A stretch of 64,000 nt of DNA. Source: Anaeromicrobium sp. Lineage in GTDB: Bacteria; Bacillota; Clostridia; Peptostreptococcales; Thermotaleaceae. Positions 47,417-57,869 of this stretch are shown here, one piece after another (position 1 is the stretch's first letter; the number at the start of each line of letters is the position of its first letter). The stretch spans positions 29,848 through 93,847 of the forward strand of contig NZ_JAOART010000094.1 in NCBI RefSeq assembly GCF_025210435.1, read 5' to 3'. The position numbers and the translations under genes are program-made. The notes beneath the pieces were generated by a model that was not told where the DNA came from, did no database searches, and worked only from the letters and a program-made list of their open reading frames with translations.

Positions 47417-49024
47417 CTACTGTATATTCAACTCTATAGGATCTTTCATATAAGAAATACCATTATCTGAATCATCCCATACAAATCCTCTTACTGTATA
47501 TTTACCTGTCTCTGGTACTAATACAGAAGCGGATAATTTTATTTCTTTTGTTGGTTTTATTTCTTCATTCATATAGCTGTGATTTATCATTTTATTGTTT
47601 TCATCATATAAACCAACCATTAGGGCAATCTTTTGTCCTTTGCTTCCTTCATTTTTTATGTTTACTTTTACAAAAGCCTCTTCTCCATTGGAAAAGTTTT
47701 GTTTTTCTATCTGCTCTATTTTTAAATCATTTTCTTTTAGAATTATTTTTTCACTCTTTGTAAATGCCTTTAAACAAACATTAGTATTTTGTTCATACTT
47801 AGTTAAATCTGTCCATTGTTCTCCATTACTACTAATAAAACTTTGGTTTTTCTTTGCCTTTGCTTTACTTGCATACTTTCCCTTTGGACTTTCAATGGCA
47901 ACAGGATTTTTACTTCCTCTTGTAGTTATCTTTACCATGACAGCAAATTTTTCCTTTGGATTTAAATCAATTTCATCTAACTCTACCGTATGATATCCCA
48001 TGTGATGAATTTTTCCACTCTTTACTTTTTCCTTATTTTTAAATGAATCTATATTATTAAAATCCCTAGAAATCCATATTTCATAAGTTGAATCTTCTCC
48101 AGTTGTATAAAAACTTACTCCACTTAATTTTTCATTTCCCTCACATTGAAAAACATTAGAAAACCAAGCCGTATCCAATGAAAATCCATATTCATTTGTT
48201 TGTCCTAGTTCATCATATTGATAGATATTATCATACTCTTGATGCTCATTACTTAAAAACACTCCATTTTCCGTCTTTCCCATATTGAAGTCATAATAAG
48301 AAATATAAAAATATCCATTTTCTGCCCATTGATTACCCCAACTGTTCTTGCAAATGAAAGCTCCATTTCCAATATGATCCTTGTTTTTAAAATTGTCTTT
48401 TGAATAATCATCGTCCCATCCTACAATAGCCACTGTATGATCGTAACCTCTTAAAGTATTGTTATTATAGGATTTTTTCTCGGAGCTGTAATGGGCATCA
48501 TCCCATTTTAAATTAGTATACACTCCACCATAATCCATAACAGCCTTTTTAATCTTATGATTATCTTTAAAATCACTTCTTTTAGGTATAAATATTACAT
48601 CTTGAACATGATAATCGGCTTTCATTATTCCTCTATTTATGGGATTTCCATAGGATGGATAGGGATCTTTTTTTTCTAGTACTGGGCCTTTGTGGCTAGC
48701 TAAATAAGCCGTTGCCATATATATATTTCCTCCATCTGTGGATTTTAAATCAAATCCATGGTGAGTTAGCATATTATTTTCTGAAAAATCTACATTTTTA
48801 TTTTCCCTAGTCTTTATACTAGATTCAAGGGAAGAAAGGGCTGCAAAAGCCCAACATCCATTAATCTTTCCTTGATCTTTAACTTCTGTTACTCTATTTT
48901 CTTTTCTTAAATCATATTTTATTGGTAAGGATTTATCTGCATAAGCTATGTTTAGTGGAGCTGTCATAAGCAAAACGAAGCTTAATACAATACTAGAGCA
49001 CCTACCTCTTTTTCTGATTTTCAT
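47417..49024 (-). CDS. Secreted papain-family (C1) cysteine protease
   Basis: A 535-residue exported protease. The signal peptide ends near AYA (about 29) and there is no long propeptide. The catalytic set is complete: Gln51 and Cys57 in QGKINGCWAF, His196 in YDHTVAIVGWD and Asn227 in CKNSWGNQWAENGYF. A lectin-like beta domain (about 255-420), as in clostridial surface C1 proteases, is followed by the C-terminal domain shared with the 574- and 2738-residue proteins. It lies 14 bp after the giant gene and 16 bp before the next, so it is under the cobalamin riboswitch. Possible substrates are the surface proteins of this operon or external B12-carrier proteins; neither is shown. Confidence 0.9.
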   Translation of the reverse strand: MKIRKRGRCSSIVLSFVLLMTAPLNIAYADKSLPIKYDLRKENRVTEVKDQGKINGCWAFAALSSLESSIKTRENKNVDFSENNMLTHHGFDLKSTDGGNIYMATAYLASHKGPVLEKKDPYPSYGNPINRGIMKADYHVQDVIFIPKRSDFKDNHKIKKAVMDYGGVYTNLKWDDAHYSSEKKSYNNNTLRGYDHTVAIVGWDDDYSKDNFKNKDHIGNGAFICKNSWGNQWAENGYFYISYYDFNMGKTENGVFLSNEHQEYDNIYQYDELGQTNEYGFSLDTAWFSNVFQCEGNEKLSGVSFYTTGEDSTYEIWISRDFNNIDSFKNKEKVKSGKIHHMGYHTVELDEIDLNPKEKFAVMVKITTRGSKNPVAIESPKGKYASKAKAKKNQSFISSNGEQWTDLTKYEQNTNVCLKAFTKSEKIILKENDLKIEQIEKQNFSNGEEAFVKVNIKNEGSKGQKIALMVGLYDENNKMINHSYMNEEIKPTKEIKLSASVLVPETGKYTVRGFVWDDSDNGISYMKDPIELNIQ

Positions 49025-49037
49025 ACGATTCTCCCCT

Positions 49038-52000
49038 TTAGTCTATATTAATAATACGAGTTGGTTTGAATAAATCTATTTCTTCTCTACTTGATAAGAA
49101 TATTTTAATCTTATATGCTCCATCTTTAGGTACTGCAAATCCTGGAGATAAAATTATCAATTCCTTACCTTCTAAAATCCTTTGTGCACTAGCTGTTTTT
49201 AATACTTTATTGTTTTCATCACATAATTGAATTTTACAAAGCATATTGCTAGATTGTTCTGTTTTATTTTTCACTTGAATTTGTAATCTTGTTTCTTCTC
49301 CCTTTGACAAATCATTATCATTTAGTATATTCATTTCAAATAAATTACTGGCTATATTATTAGTGACCTTTACCTTACAATAGGGTCTACTAATATTGAT
49401 AACTCCTTCTTTGCTTCTTGTGGCACTTATGACATATTCTCCTTCTTTTTCAAAATTTAGAGTGACCTTTCCTTCAGCATTTGTCATTTTATTTAAATCT
49501 TTTTTAAATACTTTTTCATTTACTTCTTTATACTCAATACTTGCTTTTTCTATATTTGTATCGGAACCAGAACTTGATCTACCTTTTAGTTGCAATGTAA
49601 AATTCTCATTTGGTTTAACAATGATTTCATTTTTATCAAAGTAGGAATATGTAAAATTTTCATAGTCTTCTACATAATATACACAGATATGATCACCATC
49701 ATTAATTGCGGTATTAATAAAATAATCATTTACATAATGATCATTTAGATAATACATCCAACCACTATTTGCTCCTGCACCAAATTCCTTTAATCCATTG
49801 ATATTTTTTAGCCTTGATAATTCACTTCCTGCATCAAATTTTTCTTTGTCCGTACAGTCTATGTTATTTTTTTGTAGTGCTGCAATCAATGCATTCATAG
49901 CTGTTGGATTTTCTTTTACAAGGCATCTTCCATCTCCATATATACCCATATCAAAGTTATCTACTTCTAACTCAATCTCTGGTATAATGTTATTTTTACT
50001 TCCTTCTACCCTTACCTTTACTTTCACTGATTTTTTCTCTATAACCTCTAGTGCTATCTCATGTTTCATATTGGGATTGTCTTTTAATGTTGCTTTTAAA
50101 ACTACCTTTCCTTTAGATAGAGGTTGAAGGTAGGTTTTCCCTTCTTCCTTATGTACCTTTGCAACACTCTCATGGTCCACTTCCCAATTAAAGATTAACC
50201 CTTCAATTGGATTATTTATTTTATTAAAACCTTGGGCTTTTAATTCTAGTAAATCTCCCACTCTAATTTTATCTTTATTGCACTTAATTTCTATATTTTT
50301 AATTTCTGAATCTTCTATAGTGATTTTTGTACTGGCTTTAATATCCGTATCTTTAATAGTAGCTGTAATAATTACTTCTCCTGCCTTTTTAGTTGTAATC
50401 AGTCCAGCTTCCACACTTCCTATAGTTTCATCAGAAGATGTCCATATGATAGAAGGCTTTTCTATCCAATTATATTGGTTATCAAATACAGCTACTTGCA
50501 GTTTAAGTGATTGTCCTATCAATAACTTGTTCATTTCTGGCTTTAGTATTAAAATTTTTGACATATCTCCTATATTCGTATTTCCCTCATATTTGATTGC
50601 CAGTTTTTCAAACATGGATTCATTGGAATACATATCAGCAAAAGCTGCAAAGGCATGATAAGTGGCCGTATAGTCAAACCCTCCTCCTTCAGACTTAGCA
50701 AAAGCTTTTTCATTCTCACCGATATATTTACTTTTTAGTATGCTATCTAAAACAGTTTTTCTATTTTTTATCCATTCTTTTGAATAAAGAGGGTTTACAC
50801 CATTGGCAACAAGAGCTTGAATAACCGTTCCTGTGGCAATTGGACTGTTTTTAAAATATCCTCCACCTAATTCAAAACCGCCATCATCATTTTGTTTGTT
50901 CTTTAAATAAGCTATAATCTCATTTATTTTTTCATTGACCCCTTGTATATTCTTATGATTTGCAAAAGCTGTTAAAGCTACTGCTTCCGATTTCACTTCA
51001 TCATATCCTGGCATATTCTTTTTCTTATATGGTGTCTCAATTAATTTTATTAATGCTTTTACTGCACTTTCTTTATCATATGATGCATCCGCCATATCAA
51101 GGGCAATAATTGCATAGGATAGTGATTCAATGTTATTTTTATCACTGTCACTTATAATAAATTGACCTTTATATGACCCTTCTTTCATTTGATGTGCTCT
51201 TACAATATCCACATAATTTTTTGTTTGACCTTTAAATATATCCTTCCTTGGATCGATTCCAGAACCAATTAATGCAATAATCATTTTTGTATAATGAACC
51301 GCTGTAGTTTGATGTGAATATCTTAATATACGGGCTTTCACATCTTCTTTATTCATTCCTAAAGCCACAGCTGCAGGTGATGCTAAAAATTCATATGAAT
51401 TATAACTTTCATAATGAGTTTTTAAAAATTCTATTTGAGTTTTTAATTTTTCTTTTAAAATTTCATCAGAAATGCCAGACTTAACCTTTATAGTAATTTC
51501 ATCGTATATGTCTTTATCATTTTTCAAATATACTTTTATTTTTACTGTGCCTTCTTCTAAAGTCTTCACCAATCCATTTTCCACTTTAGCTTTTTCTAAG
51601 TCACTACTTTCCCATACAAGACTTTGATTTTTTACTATATGATTGTCTTCATCGTATATAGTCGTTTTAATCTGAACTGTATCTCCTGCTACTACTTCTA
51701 TAGGCTCTTGGTTGGTGATTTCTATTCTTGCAGGTGCTCCTGCTTTTACGTATTTTATTTCATGATACATAGATGTATTATTTTTTAAATCTGCTAAAGC
51801 ACAAATTGCGTATGCAGTATGATCATAACCACCAATACCTTCTGACTGATCCGATTTAAACCCTTTTTTTCCTTTGCATTTTAACAGAGCATCTAGCAAT
51901 GTAATTTCATTTCCGTATGAATCATATTTTACCCATTCTCCTGAAAGTGGGTCTTCTCCAAGAGCTATAATCCCTTGAATCGTCAAGGATGTATTCATAC

Positions 52001-55000
52001 AACTTTCTATAAAAGCATTTTCATCTTGTTTTTCTTTTAAATACTTTTTCATCCCATTAATGGCATCCACAACACCCGTTACTTTTTGGTGCTTTGAAAG
52101 AGCTATGAGCACCCATTGTGTTCCCTCTATATCTTCTTTTTCTTCATCTTTTGTTATAGCATATATTTTCCCTGAATCTCTTTTTAATTTATTTATCAAA
52201 GCAGTAATAGCAGCTGTTTCATCGTATTTTTCCTGTGCCATATCTAATGCGATAATCGCTTTTGCTACCCACTCAGTTTCTGGATTGTCATAAAATTTAG
52301 GTTGTGCGTTAATTATTTTTTCAATATAATTTTTTCCTCTATATTCCTTTGGATTTTCACAAGCTGCTATAAGATTGATTGTATTTCTTCCTTGGCAATC
52401 TAGATTGTCTAGATCATAAATATTAAGCTTAGAAGCTATATCCTCTATATTTACCTGAATACTTCTAAGTGCCATAGAATGGATATACGCATATTCATCT
52501 TTTGTGACTAAATATTCTTTGGCAAAATTGATCCCATCATTTAGCTTTTCTTCTTTTGTTTTTCCTTGAGTAATCTCTAAGGCAATACTTCCTTCTACGT
52601 TACCAACTTCTTTACTAACAGTTGCTTTTATTGTTATCTTTCCTGCCTTTACTCCTGTCAAAATATTGTTTTCATCTATTGTTGCAGAGCCTGTTGGTTC
52701 TATAGCCCATGTTATGGATGGCTTTTGAATCACTTCTCCATCTCTATCAAGTACCTTTGCATTGATTTTTACTTTTTTTCCTGTTTGTATCGTATCAATA
52801 TTCTGTTCTACCGTTACTTGAACTATATTAGGTACAGCAGGAATAACCTTTATACTCATAGTATTTTTCACAGCATTATTGTCTTTTAGCATAGCTGTAA
52901 CCACAACAGTTCCTGCACCTATAGCTGTAAGCTCTCCTGTTTTTTCATTGATTGTCCCAATAGCTGGCTGATCTACAGACCAAACAAGCTCTTGATCTGG
53001 TATAAAATTATGATCCTTGTCAAAAACTTTTGCTGTTAAGGATAAGGTATGCCCTACCTTTAATTCTTTTTGATCATTTTCTGCATGAATCACTACTTCT
53101 GTAGCTGCTCCTTGCGTCTTTGTTGGTTTGTACATAGATTTACCCATTTTAATATCGGTAAGAGCTGCAAAAGCAAATGCTGTTGCTTTTTCTTTACTTA
53201 AAGACCCTCGTCCCTTTTTAAAGCCATTCTCTTCCTTTAGCTTTAAAAGTGCATCTAGCATGGTTGTTTTATTTCCTGCTGCATCTGTTTTTATATATTC
53301 TTGAGATAAGGGATTTTCACCTATTGCTGTAATTGTTTGAATCGTTTGTCCAATCTCTTGACAATTTGTGTCCTCATCCCAACCATTATACTGTTCTTTT
53401 AGATATGCTTTTACTTTGTTGATAATATCATCTACACCATTTATATCCTTATGATTAGAAAGAGCAATAACCGCCAAAGCAGTTTTTTCTAAATCAGGGG
53501 TATCTGACCAACTACTTCTTTTTATATATGCTTTATCCACAGATATTTTAAATTTATTTTTCAAAGCTTCTATTGCTTTATTCTCATTATAAGATGCTCC
53601 TACCATGTCTAATGCAATCATAGAATGAGCAATACAATCTGCCTCATCATCAGAAGACCACTTATAACCTCTAGCATCAAAGTGTCCTTCTTCTGTTTGT
53701 GAAGTTGCTAAAAAGCTTACATAATCATGACCTTGATAAGCTTTAGGATCTAATCCTGCTGATAGGAGTACCATAATAGCTTTTGCATATTGATCCGATG
53801 TTTTTCCTGAATAACCCTTTTCAAAATTCACATCAGGTAAATCTAATTTGGCTTGAATACTAGATGCATCTACTCCAGCTCTCCTTAATGCTAAAGCTTC
53901 AAGGTAATCATATTTTGTATCTTTTTCATAATAAAGCTTTAACTCATCTATTACTCTTTGGGCTTTTTGTTCATTGGTTTGTACAGGGATTACCTTTAAA
54001 TCAAAAGTCTTTGATAGTTCAAAGCCCTTTGTTTTTGCAGTAATTGTAATGTTTTTTTCGCTATCTACTGACTTTGCTGTAATCAGTCCTGCTTGGTCTA
54101 TACTAGCTATATGCTCATAAGAGCTTGTCCATTCTATTGCTTGTCCCTTCATCCATGTATCATCTTCTTCATACGCCTTTGCCATGAGGCTAAGCTTCTG
54201 ACCTACTTCTAATGTGGCTTTTTGAGCTTCCTTTTCTCCTATAAATATTTTCATTTTCTTAGGAATAACTGCAATAATCTTTAAAGATATTTCTTTTTTT
54301 ACACTCGGCTTATTTTTTACTATAGCTTTGATCGTAATGGGTTTATCTTCTACTACATCCTTTGCTGTAACAAGTCCTTCTTGATTGATACTAGCAATAT
54401 TTGTATCAGAACTAGACCATATAACCTCTTCCTCTTTTATTTCTTCTCCATCTTCTTCAAGTACTTTTTTAGAAAGCTTTAAAGTAGTTCCTTCTTTTAA
54501 TTCATTCTTTTTCCCAAGGGGAAGGGTAATCTCGATAGTATGTGGTACTCTTGCCTTTACAGCAATAGCTTTTGTAGCTGAAATCTCTGTTTTATCTACC
54601 TTTGCTGTTATTTGAACTGTTGTATCTGCATCTATTGCTTGACCTGTAACCCATCCTGATTCATCTACTACTGCCTTATTGGTAGCTGAGCTTGTCCATT
54701 TTATTTTTTTCCCTACTACTAATTTATTGTTTTCATCTAATACCTTTGCTTTTAGCTTTAGTTTTTGTCCTTCTTTTACGAAATCTTGATCCCCTATGAT
54801 TTCAATACTATGAGGAATGGTTCCTAATTCTACCTTGATTTCTTTATACATAGACTTATTTTTTACTAAATCAGAAAGCGCTGCAAAACCTAAAGCTGTT
54901 GCTTCTTGATCTACACGATATGCTGTTTTTGTTTCTTTAAAACCATTATCTTTTCTAAATGAAATCAATGCATCAAATATTGTTTTATCATTTTTAATCC

Positions 55001-57254
55001 ATTCTGCACCTAATGGATCTTGTCCTATAGCTATAAGTCCTTGAACTACAGCAGCTGTAGCTTTACAATTTTCTTTATCTCTATAATACATATCTTTAGC
55101 CGTGAATGCTGCGTTATCTGTTTGCTTATATTTAAAGTATCTAATATAAGCATCTACTAAATCGCTTATTCCATCTTCATCCATATGCTTAGACATAGTA
55201 ATCATGGCTAAAGCTGTTATCTCTACGGCACCATAGTCTTTGCTTTTGGGGATGCATTTTCCACTCCCTAGCATTTTTGATTTTAACTCTAAAATATCCA
55301 TAGCTTTTGCTACATTATATTCTGCACCTGCCATATCTAAAGCAATCACTGGTAAAATAACATTTTCAGGATCCGAGGAGCTATATCCAATATTAAAGTA
55401 TCCTGATTGCCCCTGTTTATCTACAAGCTCTTGTACATAATCATGTCCATTATAATTTCTAGGATCTAATCCTGCTGCAATCAATGCGATAATATTTTTT
55501 GCATAATTTTCTGCACTTGATAAATCCGTCTCTATTCTTATTTTTTGTTGAATACTACCTGCATGTCTTAGGCCTAGAGCTTCTATATAATTGTATGAAG
55601 CTTTGTTATTATAATAAGGCTTTACTTCATCTAAAGCATTTTTGAATATACCACTCATAGCTACAACTTCTATATGAAAAATAACTTCTGCCTCTTCACA
55701 TTTTGCTTTCACTTGAGCTGTTCCAACAGCTTTTCCTGTGATTTCTCCATGATCTAAGGTAATATACTCTTGACCAGCTACTACTTCCCAAGTAATACTT
55801 GCATCATTTATTTCTTCATTCCCTTGATCTAAAACCTTCCCAGTTATATTTATATTTTCATCTTTTTTAATAGATATTTGATCTTTTACTTCCTTGTCCT
55901 TTGAATATAATTTAATGGTAGTTGGCTTTCTTTCACTTACTTTTATAGCAATGGTTTGAGTAATAGAACCATTTTCAATACTTGCTGTTATGGTTACATG
56001 CCCTGCTTTAATCCCTGTTACTAATCCATCGTTAACAGTTGCAATACTTTCATCAGAGCTTGTCCAAACAATCCTTTGCCCTGGTACAATTCGATCTTGG
56101 TCGTCTACAACCTTATATTGAAGCTTTAATGTTTTCCCTTTTAGCATTTCATTGGCTTTGCTTTCAAGGATAATCTTTGAAGGAATTTCTCCAACCTGCA
56201 CCCTTAATGCTTCGTACATAGATTCTCCTATCTTTAAATCAGCTAATGCCCTAAATGCAGCTATGGTTGCATATTTATTAAAATATCCATATCCAGCAAC
56301 ATCCTTAAACGTTCCATTATCTAATTTCCCTTTTAATAGCTCTGTATAAAGATTATCTTCTCCTTTACTAAACTCGCTTGACACTGGATCTTTTCCAACT
56401 GCTAAAAGTCCTTGTATGACATTTGCAATAGCTTGTATATCTGGTCGATATTTATCAAATCCTACATTTTCTTTCTGACAATCTTTAATATAATTGACAC
56501 ATTTTTCAATTGTTTCATTAACACCAGCTATTTCTCTATGTTTTGACAATGCTATCATGGCTCTTGCTGTATTTTTTAACTTATCTTTAACAGACCAACC
56601 ATATACATACTTATTTTTACCATCATCTTTTAAGTTGTCTAAAATATATTTTACGGCTCCTTGTTGATTATAGCTTCCATTTGCCATATCCAGGGCAATC
56701 ACACATTCTATATGATATGGCAAATAAGAAGTAGAAGATACAAAACTTCCGTCTGAATTTTGAATTGTAGCTAAGCTTCCTACAAAATCAGCTTTCTGTC
56801 CATTAACTTTTTCAAAATCTCTAGGGTTTTCATCTACCGCTATTGCACCCATAATCCCTTTGATACAATTTGTATACCCTCTAGTACTAGATACTTTATT
56901 TAATTTTGACACCATGCTAGAAGTATCTTCTCCTAGCTGTCTATACGCCATAACCACATCGTAATCTAGCTTTGACTGGCTATTATAATATTCTTTTAAC
57001 TTATTAATCACTTCATCCTCTACAACTACTTTCTTCTCTTCCATAAGCTGTAGCTTTTCTAAAAATAAATTTCCATCCGGATCATATACTTGATTCGAAA
57101 CTGTATACACCTTATCGCTAACTGTATCCTCATTATTTTCTACCTGATCGTTCATGCCTCTTTTTTGACTTGCATAAGCATGTAAAGCTGCTGTTGGCAT
57201 TATGCTAACCAACATGGTAAAAGCTATAATCATGCTCAATATCCTTCTTCTCAT
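49038..57254 (-). CDS. Giant secreted protein with five alpha/alpha-toroids, Big_2 domains and a DUF4430 domain
   Basis: A 2738-residue exported protein, first gene of the riboswitch operon. Signal peptide about 1-29. Five toroid units lie at about 75-350, 540-800, 1085-1375, 1565-1830 and 1925-2218. They are separated and followed by 2, 3, 2, 1 and 2 Big_2-like Ig domains. Each toroid repeats the signatures (D/N)P(R/K)xYxGxxYV, (V/I)GxxPLSxEW and ALADLxxxxSMY. A DUF4430 domain (about 2405-2535) with GAGANSGWMYYLNDHYV follows, then an Ig-like domain and the shared C-terminal domain. No SLH, LPXTG or membrane tail is present. The enzyme motifs of squalene cyclases (DxDD) are not seen, so a binding role is more likely. 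AGAGGAGG precedes the ATG. Confidence 0.88.
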   Translation of the reverse strand: MRRRILSMIIAFTMLVSIMPTAALHAYASQKRGMNDQVENNEDTVSDKVYTVSNQVYDPDGNLFLEKLQLMEEKKVVVEDEVINKLKEYYNSQSKLDYDVVMAYRQLGEDTSSMVSKLNKVSSTRGYTNCIKGIMGAIAVDENPRDFEKVNGQKADFVGSLATIQNSDGSFVSSTSYLPYHIECVIALDMANGSYNQQGAVKYILDNLKDDGKNKYVYGWSVKDKLKNTARAMIALSKHREIAGVNETIEKCVNYIKDCQKENVGFDKYRPDIQAIANVIQGLLAVGKDPVSSEFSKGEDNLYTELLKGKLDNGTFKDVAGYGYFNKYATIAAFRALADLKIGESMYEALRVQVGEIPSKIILESKANEMLKGKTLKLQYKVVDDQDRIVPGQRIVWTSSDESIATVNDGLVTGIKAGHVTITASIENGSITQTIAIKVSERKPTTIKLYSKDKEVKDQISIKKDENINITGKVLDQGNEEINDASITWEVVAGQEYITLDHGEITGKAVGTAQVKAKCEEAEVIFHIEVVAMSGIFKNALDEVKPYYNNKASYNYIEALGLRHAGSIQQKIRIETDLSSAENYAKNIIALIAAGLDPRNYNGHDYVQELVDKQGQSGYFNIGYSSSDPENVILPVIALDMAGAEYNVAKAMDILELKSKMLGSGKCIPKSKDYGAVEITALAMITMSKHMDEDGISDLVDAYIRYFKYKQTDNAAFTAKDMYYRDKENCKATAAVVQGLIAIGQDPLGAEWIKNDKTIFDALISFRKDNGFKETKTAYRVDQEATALGFAALSDLVKNKSMYKEIKVELGTIPHSIEIIGDQDFVKEGQKLKLKAKVLDENNKLVVGKKIKWTSSATNKAVVDESGWVTGQAIDADTTVQITAKVDKTEISATKAIAVKARVPHTIEITLPLGKKNELKEGTTLKLSKKVLEEDGEEIKEEEVIWSSSDTNIASINQEGLVTAKDVVEDKPITIKAIVKNKPSVKKEISLKIIAVIPKKMKIFIGEKEAQKATLEVGQKLSLMAKAYEEDDTWMKGQAIEWTSSYEHIASIDQAGLITAKSVDSEKNITITAKTKGFELSKTFDLKVIPVQTNEQKAQRVIDELKLYYEKDTKYDYLEALALRRAGVDASSIQAKLDLPDVNFEKGYSGKTSDQYAKAIMVLLSAGLDPKAYQGHDYVSFLATSQTEEGHFDARGYKWSSDDEADCIAHSMIALDMVGASYNENKAIEALKNKFKISVDKAYIKRSSWSDTPDLEKTALAVIALSNHKDINGVDDIINKVKAYLKEQYNGWDEDTNCQEIGQTIQTITAIGENPLSQEYIKTDAAGNKTTMLDALLKLKEENGFKKGRGSLSKEKATAFAFAALTDIKMGKSMYKPTKTQGAATEVVIHAENDQKELKVGHTLSLTAKVFDKDHNFIPDQELVWSVDQPAIGTINEKTGELTAIGAGTVVVTAMLKDNNAVKNTMSIKVIPAVPNIVQVTVEQNIDTIQTGKKVKINAKVLDRDGEVIQKPSITWAIEPTGSATIDENNILTGVKAGKITIKATVSKEVGNVEGSIALEITQGKTKEEKLNDGINFAKEYLVTKDEYAYIHSMALRSIQVNIEDIASKLNIYDLDNLDCQGRNTINLIAACENPKEYRGKNYIEKIINAQPKFYDNPETEWVAKAIIALDMAQEKYDETAAITALINKLKRDSGKIYAITKDEEKEDIEGTQWVLIALSKHQKVTGVVDAINGMKKYLKEKQDENAFIESCMNTSLTIQGIIALGEDPLSGEWVKYDSYGNEITLLDALLKCKGKKGFKSDQSEGIGGYDHTAYAICALADLKNNTSMYHEIKYVKAGAPARIEITNQEPIEVVAGDTVQIKTTIYDEDNHIVKNQSLVWESSDLEKAKVENGLVKTLEEGTVKIKVYLKNDKDIYDEITIKVKSGISDEILKEKLKTQIEFLKTHYESYNSYEFLASPAAVALGMNKEDVKARILRYSHQTTAVHYTKMIIALIGSGIDPRKDIFKGQTKNYVDIVRAHQMKEGSYKGQFIISDSDKNNIESLSYAIIALDMADASYDKESAVKALIKLIETPYKKKNMPGYDEVKSEAVALTAFANHKNIQGVNEKINEIIAYLKNKQNDDGGFELGGGYFKNSPIATGTVIQALVANGVNPLYSKEWIKNRKTVLDSILKSKYIGENEKAFAKSEGGGFDYTATYHAFAAFADMYSNESMFEKLAIKYEGNTNIGDMSKILILKPEMNKLLIGQSLKLQVAVFDNQYNWIEKPSIIWTSSDETIGSVEAGLITTKKAGEVIITATIKDTDIKASTKITIEDSEIKNIEIKCNKDKIRVGDLLELKAQGFNKINNPIEGLIFNWEVDHESVAKVHKEEGKTYLQPLSKGKVVLKATLKDNPNMKHEIALEVIEKKSVKVKVRVEGSKNNIIPEIELEVDNFDMGIYGDGRCLVKENPTAMNALIAALQKNNIDCTDKEKFDAGSELSRLKNINGLKEFGAGANSGWMYYLNDHYVNDYFINTAINDGDHICVYYVEDYENFTYSYFDKNEIIVKPNENFTLQLKGRSSSGSDTNIEKASIEYKEVNEKVFKKDLNKMTNAEGKVTLNFEKEGEYVISATRSKEGVINISRPYCKVKVTNNIASNLFEMNILNDNDLSKGEETRLQIQVKNKTEQSSNMLCKIQLCDENNKVLKTASAQRILEGKELIILSPGFAVPKDGAYKIKIFLSSREEIDLFKPTRIINID

Positions 57255-57392
57255 TGTATGCCTCCTCTTACATAAATAAATTTGTTGTCATCCTGCCTTT
57301 ACTAGCTTTTTTTCGTAAATTGATGCCCTCCTTTTCTATTTTCTTTCCTATGTTTTTATTTGCTTCTATATTGAATAAATTTTAAAGTATAT

Positions 57393-57432
57393 AAAAAAGC
57401 CTTAACTCCCATTTGAAAGTCAAGACCCTTTT
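57393..57432 (-). terminator. Leader terminator, expression platform of cobalamin riboswitch 1
   Basis: Minus-strand GTCTTGACT pairs with AGTTAAGGC (with two G-T pairs) and is followed by TTTTTTA. It lies between the riboswitch and the giant gene, so ligand-bound RNA would favour termination. Further small hairpins lie at 57446-57466 and 57494-57510. Confidence 0.78.
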
Positions 57433-57525
57433 TATAATATGCTCAGATATCACTTACATGATATCGGTTACATACTTTACCGCCTTGTATTTTACCTTTC
57501 CTCGGAAGGTTTATACACAAGTACT

Positions 57526-57680
57526 TAGGCAGGTCTCCTGACTTATGGATTAACGTTTGCCTTTCACCTTCCCAGTTTCCCAGTGGCATATTGAAAGGTC
57601 ACTCCCCATTTACAGTGGCCGGACCGTTCGTGATTTTCACACGATTCCCTTTTAATCTTTGATTTGCATCAAAGAACCTA
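57526..57680 (-). promoter_or_regulatory. Cobalamin riboswitch 1
   Basis: On the minus strand the conserved core reads GGTCCGGCCACTGTAA, then GGGGAGTGACC, GCCACTGGGAAACTGGGAAGG and the B12 box GTCAGGAGACCTGCC. The terminal helix is formed by TAGG and CCTA. A small hairpin, TTTGATGCAAATCAAA, follows the 5' side. It lies about 270 nt upstream of the 2738-residue gene and controls the four-gene operon. Confidence 0.95.
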
Positions 57681-57869
57681 AATACATTATTATTTAATTT
57701 TTAACTTTTCTAAACAATAGAAAAACTACAAACCAACTCTTTTTTTAGAGTGTCAGTCTATAGACTATATATTTAATCTATAATTTCTCTAGTTCTCTAC
57801 TCAACTCTAATTAAGTTTTTTAAGCTTCTATCAAAGCATGTACGATGCTAAACTTTTTGCGACCTTTTT

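Noticed and set aside
49038-57254. Toroid domains as squalene cyclase or prenyltransferase enzymes
   Set aside because: The protein is exported and the DxDD and related catalytic motifs are not seen. The fold is also used for binding in complement and transcobalamin families.
49038-57254. Repeated segments as a CRISPR array or tandem DNA repeat
   Set aside because: The repeats are diverged protein domains of about 85 and 270 codons, with no short identical repeats at regular spacing.
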